Below, one piece after another: positions 1 through 8,493 of a stretch of DNA of 64,000 nt. Each line of letters begins with the position of its first letter. The first letter of the stretch is position 1. The DNA comes from Aeromonas bestiarum. Lineage in GTDB: Bacteria > Pseudomonadota > Gammaproteobacteria > Enterobacterales > Aeromonadaceae. The position numbers were made by a program, and so were the translations under genes. Under the pieces are notes generated by a model, which saw nothing but the letters and a program-made list of their open reading frames with translations, searched no databases and was not told the origin of the DNA. The stretch spans positions 101,398 to 165,397 of the forward strand of contig NZ_CDDA01000030.1 of NCBI RefSeq assembly GCF_000819745.1, given 5' to 3'.

Positions 1-302
1 TGAACGTCTCCCGCCAGAACGGCCAGCTGTTCGCCGGCTACCAGAGCGGCAAGCAGGGCTGGTTCGGCGAGACAGGGGTGACTGCGGTGGGCGATCGCTT
101 CGCCGACAACGCCAACACCACCACACTGCCCGGCTATGCCCGTTTCGATGCCCGCGCCGGCTACCGCTGGCAACAGTGGGAAACCCAGTTGAGCGTGGAG
201 AACCTGACCGACCACGACTACTTCGTCAGCGCCACCAGCGCCTCCCAGATCATGCCGGGCACGCCCCGTCAGCTGAATCTGAGCGCCGCCTACCGCTTCT
301 GA
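1..302 (+). CDS. TonB-dependent outer-membrane receptor, C-terminal part
   Basis: The reading frame is open from the left edge (first full codon at base 3) to a TGA at 300-302, giving about 99 residues of C-terminus. They look like the last strands of a TonB-dependent beta barrel: alternating hydrophobic residues, a VENLTDHDYF stretch of the kind seen near the end of siderophore receptors, and a final Tyr-Arg-Phe, the terminal aromatic used in outer-membrane insertion. Family knowledge suggests uptake of an iron-siderophore or similar complex; the ligand cannot be read from this fragment. The PepSY protein 65 bp downstream fits an iron-uptake locus. The plug domain and TonB box lie outside the window. 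Confidence 0.85.
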   Translation, partial: NVSRQNGQLFAGYQSGKQGWFGETGVTAVGDRFADNANTTTLPGYARFDARAGYRWQQWETQLSVENLTDHDYFVSATSASQIMPGTPRQLNLSAAYRF

Positions 303-367
303 TCCCACCCTCTTCCCTGATCTCTCTGGCCAGCCCTCGCTGGCCAGATTTTTATGAAGCGCAACCG

Positions 368-988
368 ATGAAACGCAGAAGACTCCCCCTTCACAACAAC
401 AAGTGGGTGCGCCGCATCCACGCCTGGGCCGGCTTTGCCACCCTCACCCTGATGCTGCTCTACGGCCTGACCGGCCTCTGGCTGCAACACAGGGCCGTGC
501 TGCCAATTCCCGGCCCACATACAGACAAATCGAGTGAGGAGATAGGGCTGGACGCGCCGCTGGCCAGCCCGGACGAGCTGAAAACCCTGTTGCAGCAACG
601 CTACCCGGACAGTTTCGAGGAAGGCCGCGCCATGATCACCCCGGCGCAGACCCTGCCCACCCCGGCGGGCCCCCTCACACTGCCGGCCCGCTGGGAGATG
701 CGCGGCGTCACCCTCAGCCAGAGCCTGGCCGCCAGCTATGTGGAGGGCACATTGCTGGTGCACACCGAGCGGCAGCAGGCCAACTTCGCCGCCAGCCTCA
801 ACCGGCTGCATCGCGGCATGGGCACAGGCCTCTCCTGGCAGCTGTTCGGCGATCTGGCGGCACTGGCCATGTTGTTGCTGGCTCTCACCAGTTTGCTGAT
901 GTGGAACAAACTGCACGGCCCGGCCGGTCGCGGCATAACCCTGCTGCTGCTCGGAGCCCTCGCCACTGTGCTGATTGCCCTGCTCTAG
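368..988 (+). CDS. PepSY-type inner-membrane protein
   Basis: 206 residues. The N-terminus reads as a basic stretch, then RRIHAWAG and a long hydrophobic helix (about residues 18-40), the arrangement typical of PepSY-associated membrane proteins. A soluble, probably periplasmic, segment follows (about 45-160), then a second helix (about 165-185) and a hydrophobic C-terminal helix. Such proteins often sit beside TonB-dependent siderophore receptors and some take part in reductive iron release; that role is inferred here from position. I chose the ATG at 368 because it precedes the charged-hydrophobic start. The frame stays open upstream, but that part overlaps the receptor gene and has no membrane-protein character. 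Confidence 0.75.
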   Translation: MKRRRLPLHNNKWVRRIHAWAGFATLTLMLLYGLTGLWLQHRAVLPIPGPHTDKSSEEIGLDAPLASPDELKTLLQQRYPDSFEEGRAMITPAQTLPTPAGPLTLPARWEMRGVTLSQSLAASYVEGTLLVHTERQQANFAASLNRLHRGMGTGLSWQLFGDLAALAMLLLALTSLLMWNKLHGPAGRGITLLLLGALATVLIALL

Positions 989-1165
989 CGCGTTTACCGA
1001 CACCAAAACGGGATCTGGCGCCCACGAGGGGTAACCTTGCCCGCACCCGAGGTAACAAAAGGTAAGCGGGTGCCGATGGGGGTCACACTTGTCGGCGCCA
1101 TGACTGGATGGGGGCCGCTCGCGGCTGTTAGGGTGCGGCCAGAATTCCTGGCGCCAAGAGGTATC

Positions 1166-2203
1166 ATGCGCATCTCCAGCATAGAGTGCGGGCGAGTAGT
1201 GGCCATCATGGCCGTGATGACCATTCACCTCTCCCCCTTCAGCAATCCGTTCGATCCCGCCCTGTGGGACGGCACCCTCTACTTCTGGCTGGGGGGCGTC
1301 ATCAACCAGCTGTGCCGTTTCGCGGTGCCGCTCTTCTTCCTGTGCGCCGGTTACTTTCTGCAACCCGCCCTCGCCGCAGGCAACCCCATGGCGGTGGCGC
1401 TGCGCTACTGCCGCCCCCTGCTGGGGCTCTGGCTGGTGTGGAGCCTGCTCTATCTGCTGATCCCCTTCAACCCGCTGGCGGCACTGAGCGATGGCTATCT
1501 GCCGGCCATGGCGAGCCAGTGGCAGATGCAGCTGGGGGATCCTCTCAACGCCTGGTGGGTGGGCGGCATGATCCATCTCTGGTTCCTGCCGGCCCTGATG
1601 TTGGCCGTCTTGCTGCAGGCACTGTGTCATCGGATTGGGCTGCCCCGGCTGGCGCTGGTGCTCGGCGTTCTGCTCTACCTGCTGGCCCTGCTCGGCGGCT
1701 CCTATGGCCAGCCGCTGCTGGGGGGCGAGTGGGCCCTGCTGACCCGCAACGGCCCCTTCTTCTCGCTGCTGTTCGTGGCGCTGGGCGCCGAGCTGCGCTT
1801 TCGCGCCTGGCAGCCGGATGCCAAGCGCAGCGCCCTGCTGCTGATCGTGGGGATGGCACTCTACGCCCTGGAAGCCTGGGGCCTGCTGCACTGGGCCTCG
1901 GTGCCCCTCAGTCGCCACGACTTCCTGCTCGGCTCTCTGCTCTGGGGCCTGGGCCTGTTCGGCCTGCTGCTGGCCAACCCGGGCTGGGGCCGGGGCAGCT
2001 GGCTCGAGCGCCAGGCCCCCAAGGTGCTGGGCCTCTACTGCCTGCACATGATGCTGGTGGTGTGGCTGATGATCTTCGGCCCGCAGGGTAAGTTGCTCTG
2101 GTGGGAATTGCTGAAGGTGCCGGTGCTGCTGGCGCTCTCCCTGCTCGGCTACCGGTTGCTGGCGCTGGGGGCGGCCAGTCGCTGGCTGCTGCGGGCCCGC
2201 TGA
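1166..2203 (+). CDS. acyltransferase 3 family membrane protein
   Basis: 345 residues and very hydrophobic, with about ten predicted membrane helices. The beginning (MRISSIECGRVVAI, then MTIHLSPF) has the early basic and histidine-containing segment of the acyltransferase-3 family (PF01757), integral membrane enzymes that O-acylate cell-surface sugars or peptides. The later WFLPALM and LYCLHMML segments also suit the family. The substrate is unknown. The ATG at 1166 follows AAGAGGT by a few bases, a good ribosome site; an earlier in-frame start at 1037 would add about 43 residues of unlikely composition. It appears monocistronic, with 177 bp in front and a GC-rich hairpin without a T run at about 2218-2239 after it. 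Confidence 0.75.
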   Translation: MRISSIECGRVVAIMAVMTIHLSPFSNPFDPALWDGTLYFWLGGVINQLCRFAVPLFFLCAGYFLQPALAAGNPMAVALRYCRPLLGLWLVWSLLYLLIPFNPLAALSDGYLPAMASQWQMQLGDPLNAWWVGGMIHLWFLPALMLAVLLQALCHRIGLPRLALVLGVLLYLLALLGGSYGQPLLGGEWALLTRNGPFFSLLFVALGAELRFRAWQPDAKRSALLLIVGMALYALEAWGLLHWASVPLSRHDFLLGSLLWGLGLFGLLLANPGWGRGSWLERQAPKVLGLYCLHMMLVVWLMIFGPQGKLLWWELLKVPVLLALSLLGYRLLALGAASRWLLRAR

Positions 2204-2331
2204 GGGGAACAGGGGATGGGAGGGAGGCCGATCCCTCCCCACTCAAGGCTGAATGGGTGGTTCAATTTTTATTCATCGCGGATAGATAAACTCCGGGTCT
2301 CCTTAAACGCGAACCCAGGAGTCATCATCCC

Positions 2332-2904
2332 ATGACGTTGTTCACCAAAACGCTGTTCACCAAGAAATCCGGCCTTGTCCTCGTTCTGCTCGCGGCCAGC
2401 GGCTCTCTCAGCGCCGCCGAGATCGCCAACAACAACATCACCGAGGCCGAGATCAAGGCCGCGCAGGATGCCTGGGGCAAGGCCCTGATCCAGATCAGCG
2501 ATGACTACCGCAGCGGTGGCATAGCGAAGGCCAAAACGACGGCCACTGCCGTGCTCGACGGCGCCTACGGCTACAACAATGGCCCTGTCCTGTTCAAGCC
2601 CACCCTGGCCGGGGGCGAACAGACCTTCCGCCTCAACCAGGAGGGGGCGCTGGCCTACTTCGTCGGCAACAATCAGGCCTATCCCGCCGACACCGGCTTC
2701 GCCCTCAAGAACTGGAAAAGTTACAACTACGACAACGCCGCCGTCTATATCAACGGCGACATGGCCCTCACCATGGGCAAGGTTCACCTGATAGACAGGG
2801 ACAACAAGGAGACCACAGTCGACAAGACCTGGGGCTTCAAGAAGGGGGACGACGGCAAGGTGCGCATAGTGCTGCACCACTCCTCCCTCCCCTACGCCGG
2901 TTAA
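2332..2904 (+). CDS. secreted NTF2/SnoaL-like protein
   Basis: 190 residues with a signal peptide (basic start, hydrophobic core at about 13-27, cleavage near SLSAAE). The mature part starts with a helix rich in Glu and Ala, includes DDYRSGG, and ends in beta-rich sequence with a repeated Val-His/His-His pattern. This looks like the small cone-shaped NTF2 fold found in SnoaL-like proteins. Related proteins are often labelled phosphoribosyl-AMP cyclohydrolase in databases; I see no basis for that here, since the metal-binding Cys/His pattern of HisI is absent. AGGAG lies about 12 bases before the ATG. A strong terminator follows, so it is probably a single-gene unit acting in the periplasm or outside the cell. 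Function unknown. Confidence 0.7.
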   Translation: MTLFTKTLFTKKSGLVLVLLAASGSLSAAEIANNNITEAEIKAAQDAWGKALIQISDDYRSGGIAKAKTTATAVLDGAYGYNNGPVLFKPTLAGGEQTFRLNQEGALAYFVGNNQAYPADTGFALKNWKSYNYDNAAVYINGDMALTMGKVHLIDRDNKETTVDKTWGFKKGDDGKVRIVLHHSSLPYAG

Positions 2905-2913
2905 GCGGCAACA

Positions 2914-2938
2914 GGCGACCCGCGGGTCGCCTTTTTTG
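2914..2938 (+). terminator. intrinsic terminator
   Basis: A 7-bp perfect stem (GGCGACC with GGTCGCC) and short CG-rich loop, followed directly by a run of six T. It sits 10 bp after the preceding stop codon. Confidence 0.9.
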
Positions 2939-3031
2939 TTATGGGGGCGCCACTTTGGCCAACCGCCGGGTGACGGCCAGGCTGGCGCTGTTACCATGCC
3001 CCCTCTTGTGACGAACCCAGACGAGACAGCC

Positions 3032-3466
3032 ATGCAGATCCGCCCCTTTACCCCGGCCGACACCGAGGCCGTCCTCGCCATCTGGCTGGAAGCCTCTTTG
3101 CAGGCCCACCACTTCATCGACCCGGCTTACTGGCACGCCAACCTGGCGCCGATGCGGGAGACCTACCTGCCCGCCGCCGACTCTCATGTGCTCTGGCAAG
3201 ATGGTGCTGCGCTGGGGTTTTATTCCCTGTATGAAGAGACCCTGGCCGCCATCTTCGTTACCCCGGCGCAGCAGGGACGCGGCTATGGCAAGGCCCTGCT
3301 GGCCCACGCCAAACGGCAGCGGCCGGCCCTGCGACTGCAGGTGTACCGGCAGAACCTGGCCGCTTGCGACTTCTATCTATCTCAGGGCTTTCAGATCGAG
3401 GGTGGACAGCAGGATACCCACACCGGCTGCGCCGAGTGGGTGATGGTCTGGTCGGCGCCAGACTAA
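3032..3466 (+). CDS. GNAT N-acetyltransferase, YjaB-like
   Basis: 144 residues covering a single GNAT fold. The acetyl-CoA pyrophosphate loop is visible as QQGRGYGKALL at about residues 81-91, and the C-terminal part (LQVYRQNLAACDFYLSQGF) is the usual motif before the last strands. The N-terminus, with AIWLEASLQAHHFI, resembles E. coli YjaB from memory. The substrate is not known. The start at 3032 was chosen for the canonical MQIRPFTPAD beginning; the longer reading adds low-complexity sequence. The 3' end overlaps the convergent hxlR gene by 4 bp. Confidence 0.8.
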   Translation: MQIRPFTPADTEAVLAIWLEASLQAHHFIDPAYWHANLAPMRETYLPAADSHVLWQDGAALGFYSLYEETLAAIFVTPAQQGRGYGKALLAHAKRQRPALRLQVYRQNLAACDFYLSQGFQIEGGQQDTHTGCAEWVMVWSAPD

Positions 3467-3831
3467 CCCCGTTCAATGACAGCTGAGTGTGGCTCGCTCG
3501 CCGGGCCATCCCCGGCCCGCACCAGCAGGTCGACATGGCTCAGCGCGAAGTCGTGCATCTGCTGTAGCAGGGGCAGCAGGGCGACGCCAAGCGGGCTCAG
3601 AGCATACTCCACCCTGGGGGGCACATCGGGATGGAGGGTGCGAATGATGACGCCGTCGCTCTCCAGCTCCTTGAGCTGGGCGGTGAGCACCTTCTGGCTC
3701 ACCTCGGGCAGGCAGCGGCGCAGGTCGCCAAAACGCAGGGTCTGGCTGCTCAGATGAAACAGGATGGCCGGTTTCCATTTACCGGTCAGCAGCCGCAGCA
3801 CCCGGTAGGCGGGGCAAGGGAGTGGGGACAC
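3463..3831 (-). CDS. HxlR-family winged-helix regulator
   Basis: 122 residues. It begins with the HxlR signature: a Cys near the start (CPAYRVLRLLTGKWKPAIL), then FGDLRRCLPEVSQKVLTAQLKELESDG, the recognition helix, then a wing containing PPRVEYALSPLG. Members are dimeric DNA-binding proteins whose N-terminal Cys often senses electrophiles or oxidants. It is divergent from ydhR with 121 bp between, and this spacer holds a short inverted repeat, so control of ydhR and of itself is the natural inference. The last four bases overlap the convergent acetyltransferase gene. Confidence 0.88.
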   Translation of the reverse strand: MSPLPCPAYRVLRLLTGKWKPAILFHLSSQTLRFGDLRRCLPEVSQKVLTAQLKELESDGVIIRTLHPDVPPRVEYALSPLGVALLPLLQQMHDFALSHVDLLVRAGDGPASEPHSAVIERG

Positions 3832-3848
3832 GTGATGGCTCGCGAGTG

Positions 3849-3864
3849 GTTACGTTGCGGTAAC
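3849..3864. promoter_or_regulatory. candidate HxlR operator
   Basis: Inverted repeat GTTAC-N6-GTAAC in the spacer between hxlR and ydhR. Dyads of about this size and AT/GC mix are usual for HxlR proteins. The assignment rests only on symmetry and position. Confidence 0.4.
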
Positions 3865-3952
3865 TATGCCACGAAAAGGTGCCTTCTTGCGGACAAGATG
3901 CCGGCTTCCTATGATGCGGACTCTGTCACTCCATCCGCACGAGAGGTGCATC

Positions 3953-4258
3953 ATGCCCAGTTTGCTGCAAATCCATTTCAATTTCCCCGCCGAGCAGATG
4001 GGGCCGGCCCTGACAGCCGCCGCCATACCGCTGGCCGAGTCCATCACCCGGGAGCCGGGCTTCATCTCCAAGATCTGGACCGAGAACCCGCGCACCGGCG
4101 AGGCGGGCGGCATCTATCTGTTCGAGGATGAGGCCAGCGCCCTCACCTACGCGACAATGCACGAGCAGCGGGTGCTCGCCATGGGCGCCAGCGCGGTGCA
4201 GTACAAGCTGTTCGACGTCAACGAGCCCCTTAGCCGGATCACCCGCGGCATTGCCTGA
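3953..4258 (+). CDS. ydhR: YdhR-family putative monooxygenase
   Basis: 101 residues, matching E. coli YdhR along its length from memory: MPSLLQIHFNF, then PLAESITREPGFISKIWTEN, the EAGGIYLFEDE-type strand, and KLFDVNEPLS at the end. YdhR is a small dimeric ferredoxin-like alpha/beta barrel related to antibiotic-biosynthesis monooxygenases; its substrate is unsettled. The ATG at 3953 follows GAGAGG by about 8 bases. An HxlR regulator is transcribed in the opposite direction next to it, a pairing often seen with quinone- or electrophile-responsive oxidoreductases, which suggests induction by such compounds. Confidence 0.88.
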   Translation: MPSLLQIHFNFPAEQMGPALTAAAIPLAESITREPGFISKIWTENPRTGEAGGIYLFEDEASALTYATMHEQRVLAMGASAVQYKLFDVNEPLSRITRGIA

Positions 4259-4281
4259 CATGGCACGTCACAGGGCTGGCA

Positions 4282-4902
4282 TCAAAACCTCAGAGTCAGG
4301 CCGATATTGGCCTGCCACTGGGTCACCAGCTCGCCGCGCACCTTGAACACGCAGTTATCCGGGTTGCAGAGGAACTGGCTGTTGTCGTTGACCAGGGTGC
4401 CGTAGCCGCGCACCTCGGCCCGCAGCGCCAGATGCTCGGTCAGACGCGGCTGTACCCCGAGCGCCAGCGACATTGAGGGGGCCACCTCGCTGTCGTAGGC
4501 GGCGAAGCGCGTCGCCCCTATGCCGGCGCCTATGTAGGGAGCCATCAGGTTGTCAGACAAGGTGAGTGCCCCGGCGAAGTGCAGCGTGTCCACCGTCAGC
4601 CGCTCCGACTGATCCGGGGAGAGGCGGGTGGATTGGTGGCTGTAGAGCAGCTCTATCATGCCGGGGTCATCCACCTCCTTGCTGATGAACAGGCCCCAGC
4701 TGCCGGAGCCCTCCCCCTGCAAGGATTGCAGCTGGGTGGAGACTGGCATGGGCTGCGGGTCATCGTTCGCCTCGAAGTCGATGGACGAGCTGTAGCCGAA
4801 AAACGGCGTCACCTGCCAGCCAAGCCCAGCCTCGCCGTCGGCGCTCCAGGCCTGCCCCAGCGGCAGCAAGAGCCCCATCATCATGATCCCTGCTCGTTTC
4901 AT
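4282..4902 (-). CDS. outer-membrane beta-barrel protein
   Basis: 206 residues with a signal peptide (MKRAGIMMMGLLLPLGQAWSA) and a mature chain made of amphipathic strands, Gly-rich turns (PYIGAGIGATRFA) and a terminal phenylalanine (IGLTLRF), the pattern of small eight-stranded barrels of the OmpW/OmpX/PF13505 type. Two Cys near the end (FLCNPDNCVF) could form a loop disulfide. I chose the internal Met at 4902 because it starts the signal peptide. It is convergent with ydhR (23 bp between) and separated from exoD by about 250 bp. The role is unknown. Confidence 0.72.
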   Translation of the reverse strand: MKRAGIMMMGLLLPLGQAWSADGEAGLGWQVTPFFGYSSSIDFEANDDPQPMPVSTQLQSLQGEGSGSWGLFISKEVDDPGMIELLYSHQSTRLSPDQSERLTVDTLHFAGALTLSDNLMAPYIGAGIGATRFAAYDSEVAPSMSLALGVQPRLTEHLALRAEVRGYGTLVNDNSQFLCNPDNCVFKVRGELVTQWQANIGLTLRF

Positions 4903-5101
4903 CGCAATCCCTCTGCTTGTGCACCAGTGCCCACCAAGCATATCAGAGCCCCCTGACCCCCATCCTAAACCTGGCCTGTATCAACCCATTTTCGCAGGGA
5001 GGATCACACTCTGTTGCCGCGACCATCTCCCGCCACCACCCCGCTCATCGCCGCTGCCGTTATTCATCGGGGATTAACCTCTGCCACGTATGCTGGCGCG
5101 C

Positions 5102-5124
5102 AACCGGCTCATGGTGAGCCGGTT
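5102..5124. repeat. perfect inverted repeat in exoD leader
   Basis: A 10-bp perfect stem (AACCGGCTCA with TGAGCCGGTT) around a 3-nt loop, 25 bp before the exoD start codon. There is no T run, so it is more likely an mRNA leader hairpin or operator than a terminator. Confidence 0.6.
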
Positions 5125-5149
5125 CAAGTCACCAGAAGGACATACGGGA

Positions 5150-5788
5150 ATGGTTGCCGCGCAGCTCAAAGACCCACAACACAAGCTCTCCGACACCCTG
5201 CGGGCGACCGCCCACGCCATCGAGGAGAGCCATATCAGCCTGCGCCAGATGCTGGCCCTGGTGGGTGAGCAGGGCATGCTGCTGTTTTGCGTGCTGCTCA
5301 CCGTGCCCTTCCTGCTGCCGGTCTCCATCCCGGGCGTCAGCACCCCGTTTGGCCTGCTGATCCTGTTTATCGGCATAGGCATCACCCTCAACCGGGTGCC
5401 CTGGCTGCCCGCCATCCTGATGGAGCGCCGCTTTGCCGCCGATCAACTCAAGCCGACCCTGCACAAGGGCGCCGACCTGCTGGCCCGCATCGATCGCTTC
5501 ATTCGCCCACGCCTCCTGCTACTGACCGGCAGCGGCACCATCAACCGCTGCAACGGCCTGCTGCTCATGCTGGCGGCCCTGCTGCTGATGCTACCGCTCG
5601 GGGCCATTCCCTTCACCAATGCCATGCCCGCTTGGGCCATCTTGCTGCTGGCCATCGGCATGCTGCAGCGGGACGGCCTGTTCGTCGCCAGCGGCTACCT
5701 GCTGGTCAGCGCGACCCTGGTCTGGTTCAGCGCGCTGGCCATAGGCCTGCTGATGGCGGGGCAGAGCGTCTCGACCCTGCTGAGCTGA
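5150..5788 (+). CDS. ExoD-family membrane protein
   Basis: 212 residues. A hydrophilic start (to about 45) precedes hydrophobic segments near 50-90 (LLFCVLLTVPFLLPVSIPG, then FGLLILFIGIGITL), 135-160 and 165-205. This is the layout of the ExoD family (PF06055), first linked to exopolysaccharide synthesis and alkaline tolerance in rhizobia; the biochemical function is not known. AGAAGGA lies 9 bases before the ATG at 5150, which favours this start over upstream in-frame ones. A perfect hairpin occurs in the leader and a bidirectional terminator follows the stop. Confidence 0.8.
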   Translation: MVAAQLKDPQHKLSDTLRATAHAIEESHISLRQMLALVGEQGMLLFCVLLTVPFLLPVSIPGVSTPFGLLILFIGIGITLNRVPWLPAILMERRFAADQLKPTLHKGADLLARIDRFIRPRLLLLTGSGTINRCNGLLLMLAALLLMLPLGAIPFTNAMPAWAILLLAIGMLQRDGLFVASGYLLVSATLVWFSALAIGLLMAGQSVSTLLS

Positions 5789-5801
5789 CGACGCAGGCAT
5801 G

Positions 5802-5833
5802 AAAAAGGGGCGACCAAGTGGTCGCCCCTGTTG
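5802..5833. terminator. bidirectional terminator
   Basis: A 9-bp stem (GGGGCGACC with GGTCGCCCC) and 4-nt loop at 5807-5828, with five A on the left and a T-rich stretch on the right. It can serve both exoD and the convergent permease gene. Confidence 0.85.
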
Positions 5834-5854
5834 TTTTGCGCCATCTCTCGCTCG

Positions 5855-7129
5855 TCAGAGCAGATCGTAGATGAGGGCCGAGATGGCGAGCAGCCCCACC
5901 ACCATCACGAACAGTGTGCTGGGCCCGCGATAGCGCGCGAGCGCCGGCAGGCGATAGATGGAGCAAGCCGGCAGCAGGAACAGGATCACAGCGATCAGCG
6001 GTCCGCTTACCTTCTCTATGATGTCCAGCACATTGGGGTTCAGATAGGTGATGACCCCGGTCACGACAAACAGGATGACGGACGAGACCCGGGCTATGGT
6101 GGTCTCCCTGAGGGAGAGCCCCAGCCCCTGACAGGCACCGCTCACCATGCTCACAGTCCCCTCGCTCACCCCCATGGAGGTGCCGAGGAAGGATTTGGAC
6201 ATGGCCAGAATGGCGATGAGCGGACCCACATAGGCAATCAGCGGATTGGAAAACTTGTTCGCCAGCGCCGACAGCACGGAAATATTGTCGGTGCGGGCCA
6301 ACGCCATTTCCGCCTGACTCAGGCTCATTACGCAGCTGATGACAAAAAACAGCACGCTGCCGCAGATCAGCAGACTGCTGCACTTGATGATGCGCTTGCT
6401 GCGCACGTCGGCGCTCACATGGCAGCGCTTCTTCTGGGCGGCGGTAAAGGAGGAGATGATGGGGGCATGACTGAACGAGAACACCATCACGGGCACTATC
6501 AACCAGAGGGATTTCCAGAAGGCGGGATCGCGCCACTCCACCGGCTGACTCTCGGTGAAATAGGAGAGGCTCCACTGGGGCAGCAGATAAATGGAGATGC
6601 CGAGCAGGAAGGCGACCATGGGCAGCGCCAGCACGCTGATGGCCGACACCACCACCTGTTTGCCGGTCAGCAGGATCAGATGCAGACCCAGCATCACAGC
6701 CAGCACCAGCCAGCCACGGCTCAGCACTGCGCCCCCCAGCTGATGCACCATGAAGCTCTCGATGGCATTGGTGATGGAGATGCTGTAGACCAGAATGATG
6801 GGGTAGAAGGCCATCAGATAGACCAGCATCAGCAGCTTGCCCGCCTTGGCACCGAAGTGCTCCTCCACCACATGGGTAATATCCCCTTCCCGATGGGAGC
6901 TGGACAATACCAGGCGACTCAGCGCTCGGTGGGAATAATAAGAGAGCGGGAATGCCATCAATAATATAAACAGCAAAATGACCGGCGAATTACTGCCTAC
7001 GGTAATAGGGAGAAAGAGTGTACCGGCACCAACTGCAGTGGCATACAAGCCCATGGTCCATACCGAATCACTTTTCTCCCATTTCAACTTTGAAGCTGGG
7101 TTCTTCTTTTCAGCAATAGCAATACTCAT
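5855..7129 (-). CDS. amino acid permease, HAAAP (SdaC/TdcC-like) family
   Basis: 424 residues with about eleven membrane helices. The start (WEKSDSVWTMGLYATAVGAGTLFLP) is diagnostic of the hydroxy/aromatic amino acid permease family that includes E. coli SdaC, TdcC and YhjV, proton- or sodium-coupled importers. The family match suggests serine or threonine uptake, but the exact substrate cannot be told. The ATG at 7129 has AAGGTG nine bases upstream; a GTG four codons earlier would overlap that ribosome site. A 473-bp AT-rich region lies upstream. I see no attached catabolic gene such as a serine or threonine dehydratase. Confidence 0.85.
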   Translation of the reverse strand: MSIAIAEKKNPASKLKWEKSDSVWTMGLYATAVGAGTLFLPITVGSNSPVILLFILLMAFPLSYYSHRALSRLVLSSSHREGDITHVVEEHFGAKAGKLLMLVYLMAFYPIILVYSISITNAIESFMVHQLGGAVLSRGWLVLAVMLGLHLILLTGKQVVVSAISVLALPMVAFLLGISIYLLPQWSLSYFTESQPVEWRDPAFWKSLWLIVPVMVFSFSHAPIISSFTAAQKKRCHVSADVRSKRIIKCSSLLICGSVLFFVISCVMSLSQAEMALARTDNISVLSALANKFSNPLIAYVGPLIAILAMSKSFLGTSMGVSEGTVSMVSGACQGLGLSLRETTIARVSSVILFVVTGVITYLNPNVLDIIEKVSGPLIAVILFLLPACSIYRLPALARYRGPSTLFVMVVGLLAISALIYDLL

Positions 7130-7602
7130 TGCGATATACACCTTATTTGTCTGTCATCTTTGTTATTTTATTAGCCCGTGTAATAGGCGGGTGATATGTC
7201 TGTGCACATCACCAGATTGTAGAAAAAGCAAACCCGCCAGCGGTCAATAAGACAGCCAATATGAAACGGGAATGTCACGCTACCATCGTTGAAATCGCCA
7301 TAAAGGTCAAGGTTAATAATTCATGACTGTTTGAATAAAATTGTTTCAAAAGACAATGAGATGTATCATTTTGGTCTCAATATGACCAGTTCATTCCCGG
7401 CTGATAACATAAGACAAAACCTCTGCGCGTTGTCCAACAACATGAATAAAATCAGCAATCAGGCCGATAATATTAGCACCATCAAGCCGGGAATATCAGC
7501 GGAATAAGCGAGTCATATTTCGACCCAATTGACATCGGTGTCATTGATGGATTTTACCGATATAAATCAACTTGTTTCATGCAACAAGTACAGTCCCCGT
7601 CA
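7130..7602. other. AT-rich intergenic region, no gene seen
   Basis: 473 bp between the permease start and the 3' end of the diguanylate cyclase gene. Much more AT-rich than its neighbours. It must hold the permease promoter. One small hairpin (ACTTGTT with AACAAGT) occurs at 7570-7589. No convincing reading frame or RNA gene. Confidence 0.6.
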
Positions 7603-8493
7603 TCAGGTTGCCGGGCAATGAGCAACCCGGTTGCGCCCCGCCCGCTTGGCCCGATACAACCACTCATCGGCACGCGCCAATGCCAGGTTGATCTCTTCCC
7701 CCGGCGTCACCAGAGTCGTGCCCAGACTGACGGTGAAGGCCACAGGATCAGGCGCCAGCGCCTCCACGGCGGCACGGATCCGCTCCGCTATCATGCATAG
7801 CTCTGACTCACCCAGCCTTGGCAACAGGATCAGGAATTCTTCGCCACCACTGCGCACAAACAGGTCTTCGCTCCGCAACTGGGCCGCCACGCACTCGCAG
7901 AAACGCTGCAACGCCCTGTCACCCTGCTGATGGCCGAAGCGATCGTTGATCTGCTTGAAGTGATCTATATCCAGCATGATGAGGCCACTGCTCTCGGGGT
8001 TCACCCTTTGCTGCTGGCAGTGTTCAAAGAAGAAGCGGCGGTTGTAGAGGCCGGTGAGCTGGTCGGTCTCGCTCTGCAGCTTGAGCCGCTGCTGCAGCTC
8101 GTACTGGCGGGTGATGCTGCGGGTCACCCAGGCCACCGCCCGCTTGCCATCGTAACGAGATGGCAGCGGGGCTATCTTGCCCTCGAACCTCTGCTCCCCC
8201 TGCGGCCCCACCGAGGAATCGATCCCCACCACCTCCACCGCCGCCAGGCCGTATTCCACCACCTGCACCTGGCCCGAGCTCAGGGCCAGGGCAACTTGCT
8301 CCATCACCCACTGCGCCATATCGGCGGGCAGCACATCGGTCAGCCGCTTGCCCGCCAGCGGATTGCCATCCTGATAGGATTGCTGCTCCATGCCGCCTAT
8401 GTATTCGATGTAGTAACCATCCTCGCTCAGGATGAAGACAGGATCAGGCAGCTGGGCCATCACTTCGTATAGTTGTTTGACCGAGAGAGCCAT
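7603..8493 (-). CDS. PAS-GGDEF diguanylate cyclase
   Basis: 296 residues. Residues about 10-130 form a PAS sensor (starting LPDPVFILSEDGYYIEYIGG), and about 140-294 a GGDEF domain. The active-site loop reads SGGEEF (GGEEF at 216-220), a functional variant of GGDEF, and LDIDHFKQINDRFGH supplies the metal- and substrate-binding part. RSED at 207-210, five residues before the loop, is a product-inhibition I-site. It should make c-di-GMP from GTP in the cytoplasm under PAS control. No membrane segment is seen, so the signal is probably intracellular. The gene stands alone. Confidence 0.92.
   Translation of the reverse strand: MALSVKQLYEVMAQLPDPVFILSEDGYYIEYIGGMEQQSYQDGNPLAGKRLTDVLPADMAQWVMEQVALALSSGQVQVVEYGLAAVEVVGIDSSVGPQGEQRFEGKIAPLPSRYDGKRAVAWVTRSITRQYELQQRLKLQSETDQLTGLYNRRFFFEHCQQQRVNPESSGLIMLDIDHFKQINDRFGHQQGDRALQRFCECVAAQLRSEDLFVRSGGEEFLILLPRLGESELCMIAERIRAAVEALAPDPVAFTVSLGTTLVTPGEEINLALARADEWLYRAKRAGRNRVAHCPAT

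Noticed and set aside
290-2242. A 650-codon minus-strand frame across the PepSY and acyltransferase genes
   Set aside because: Composition (Gln, Ala, Pro-rich) typical of shadows; crosses two well-supported plus-strand genes.
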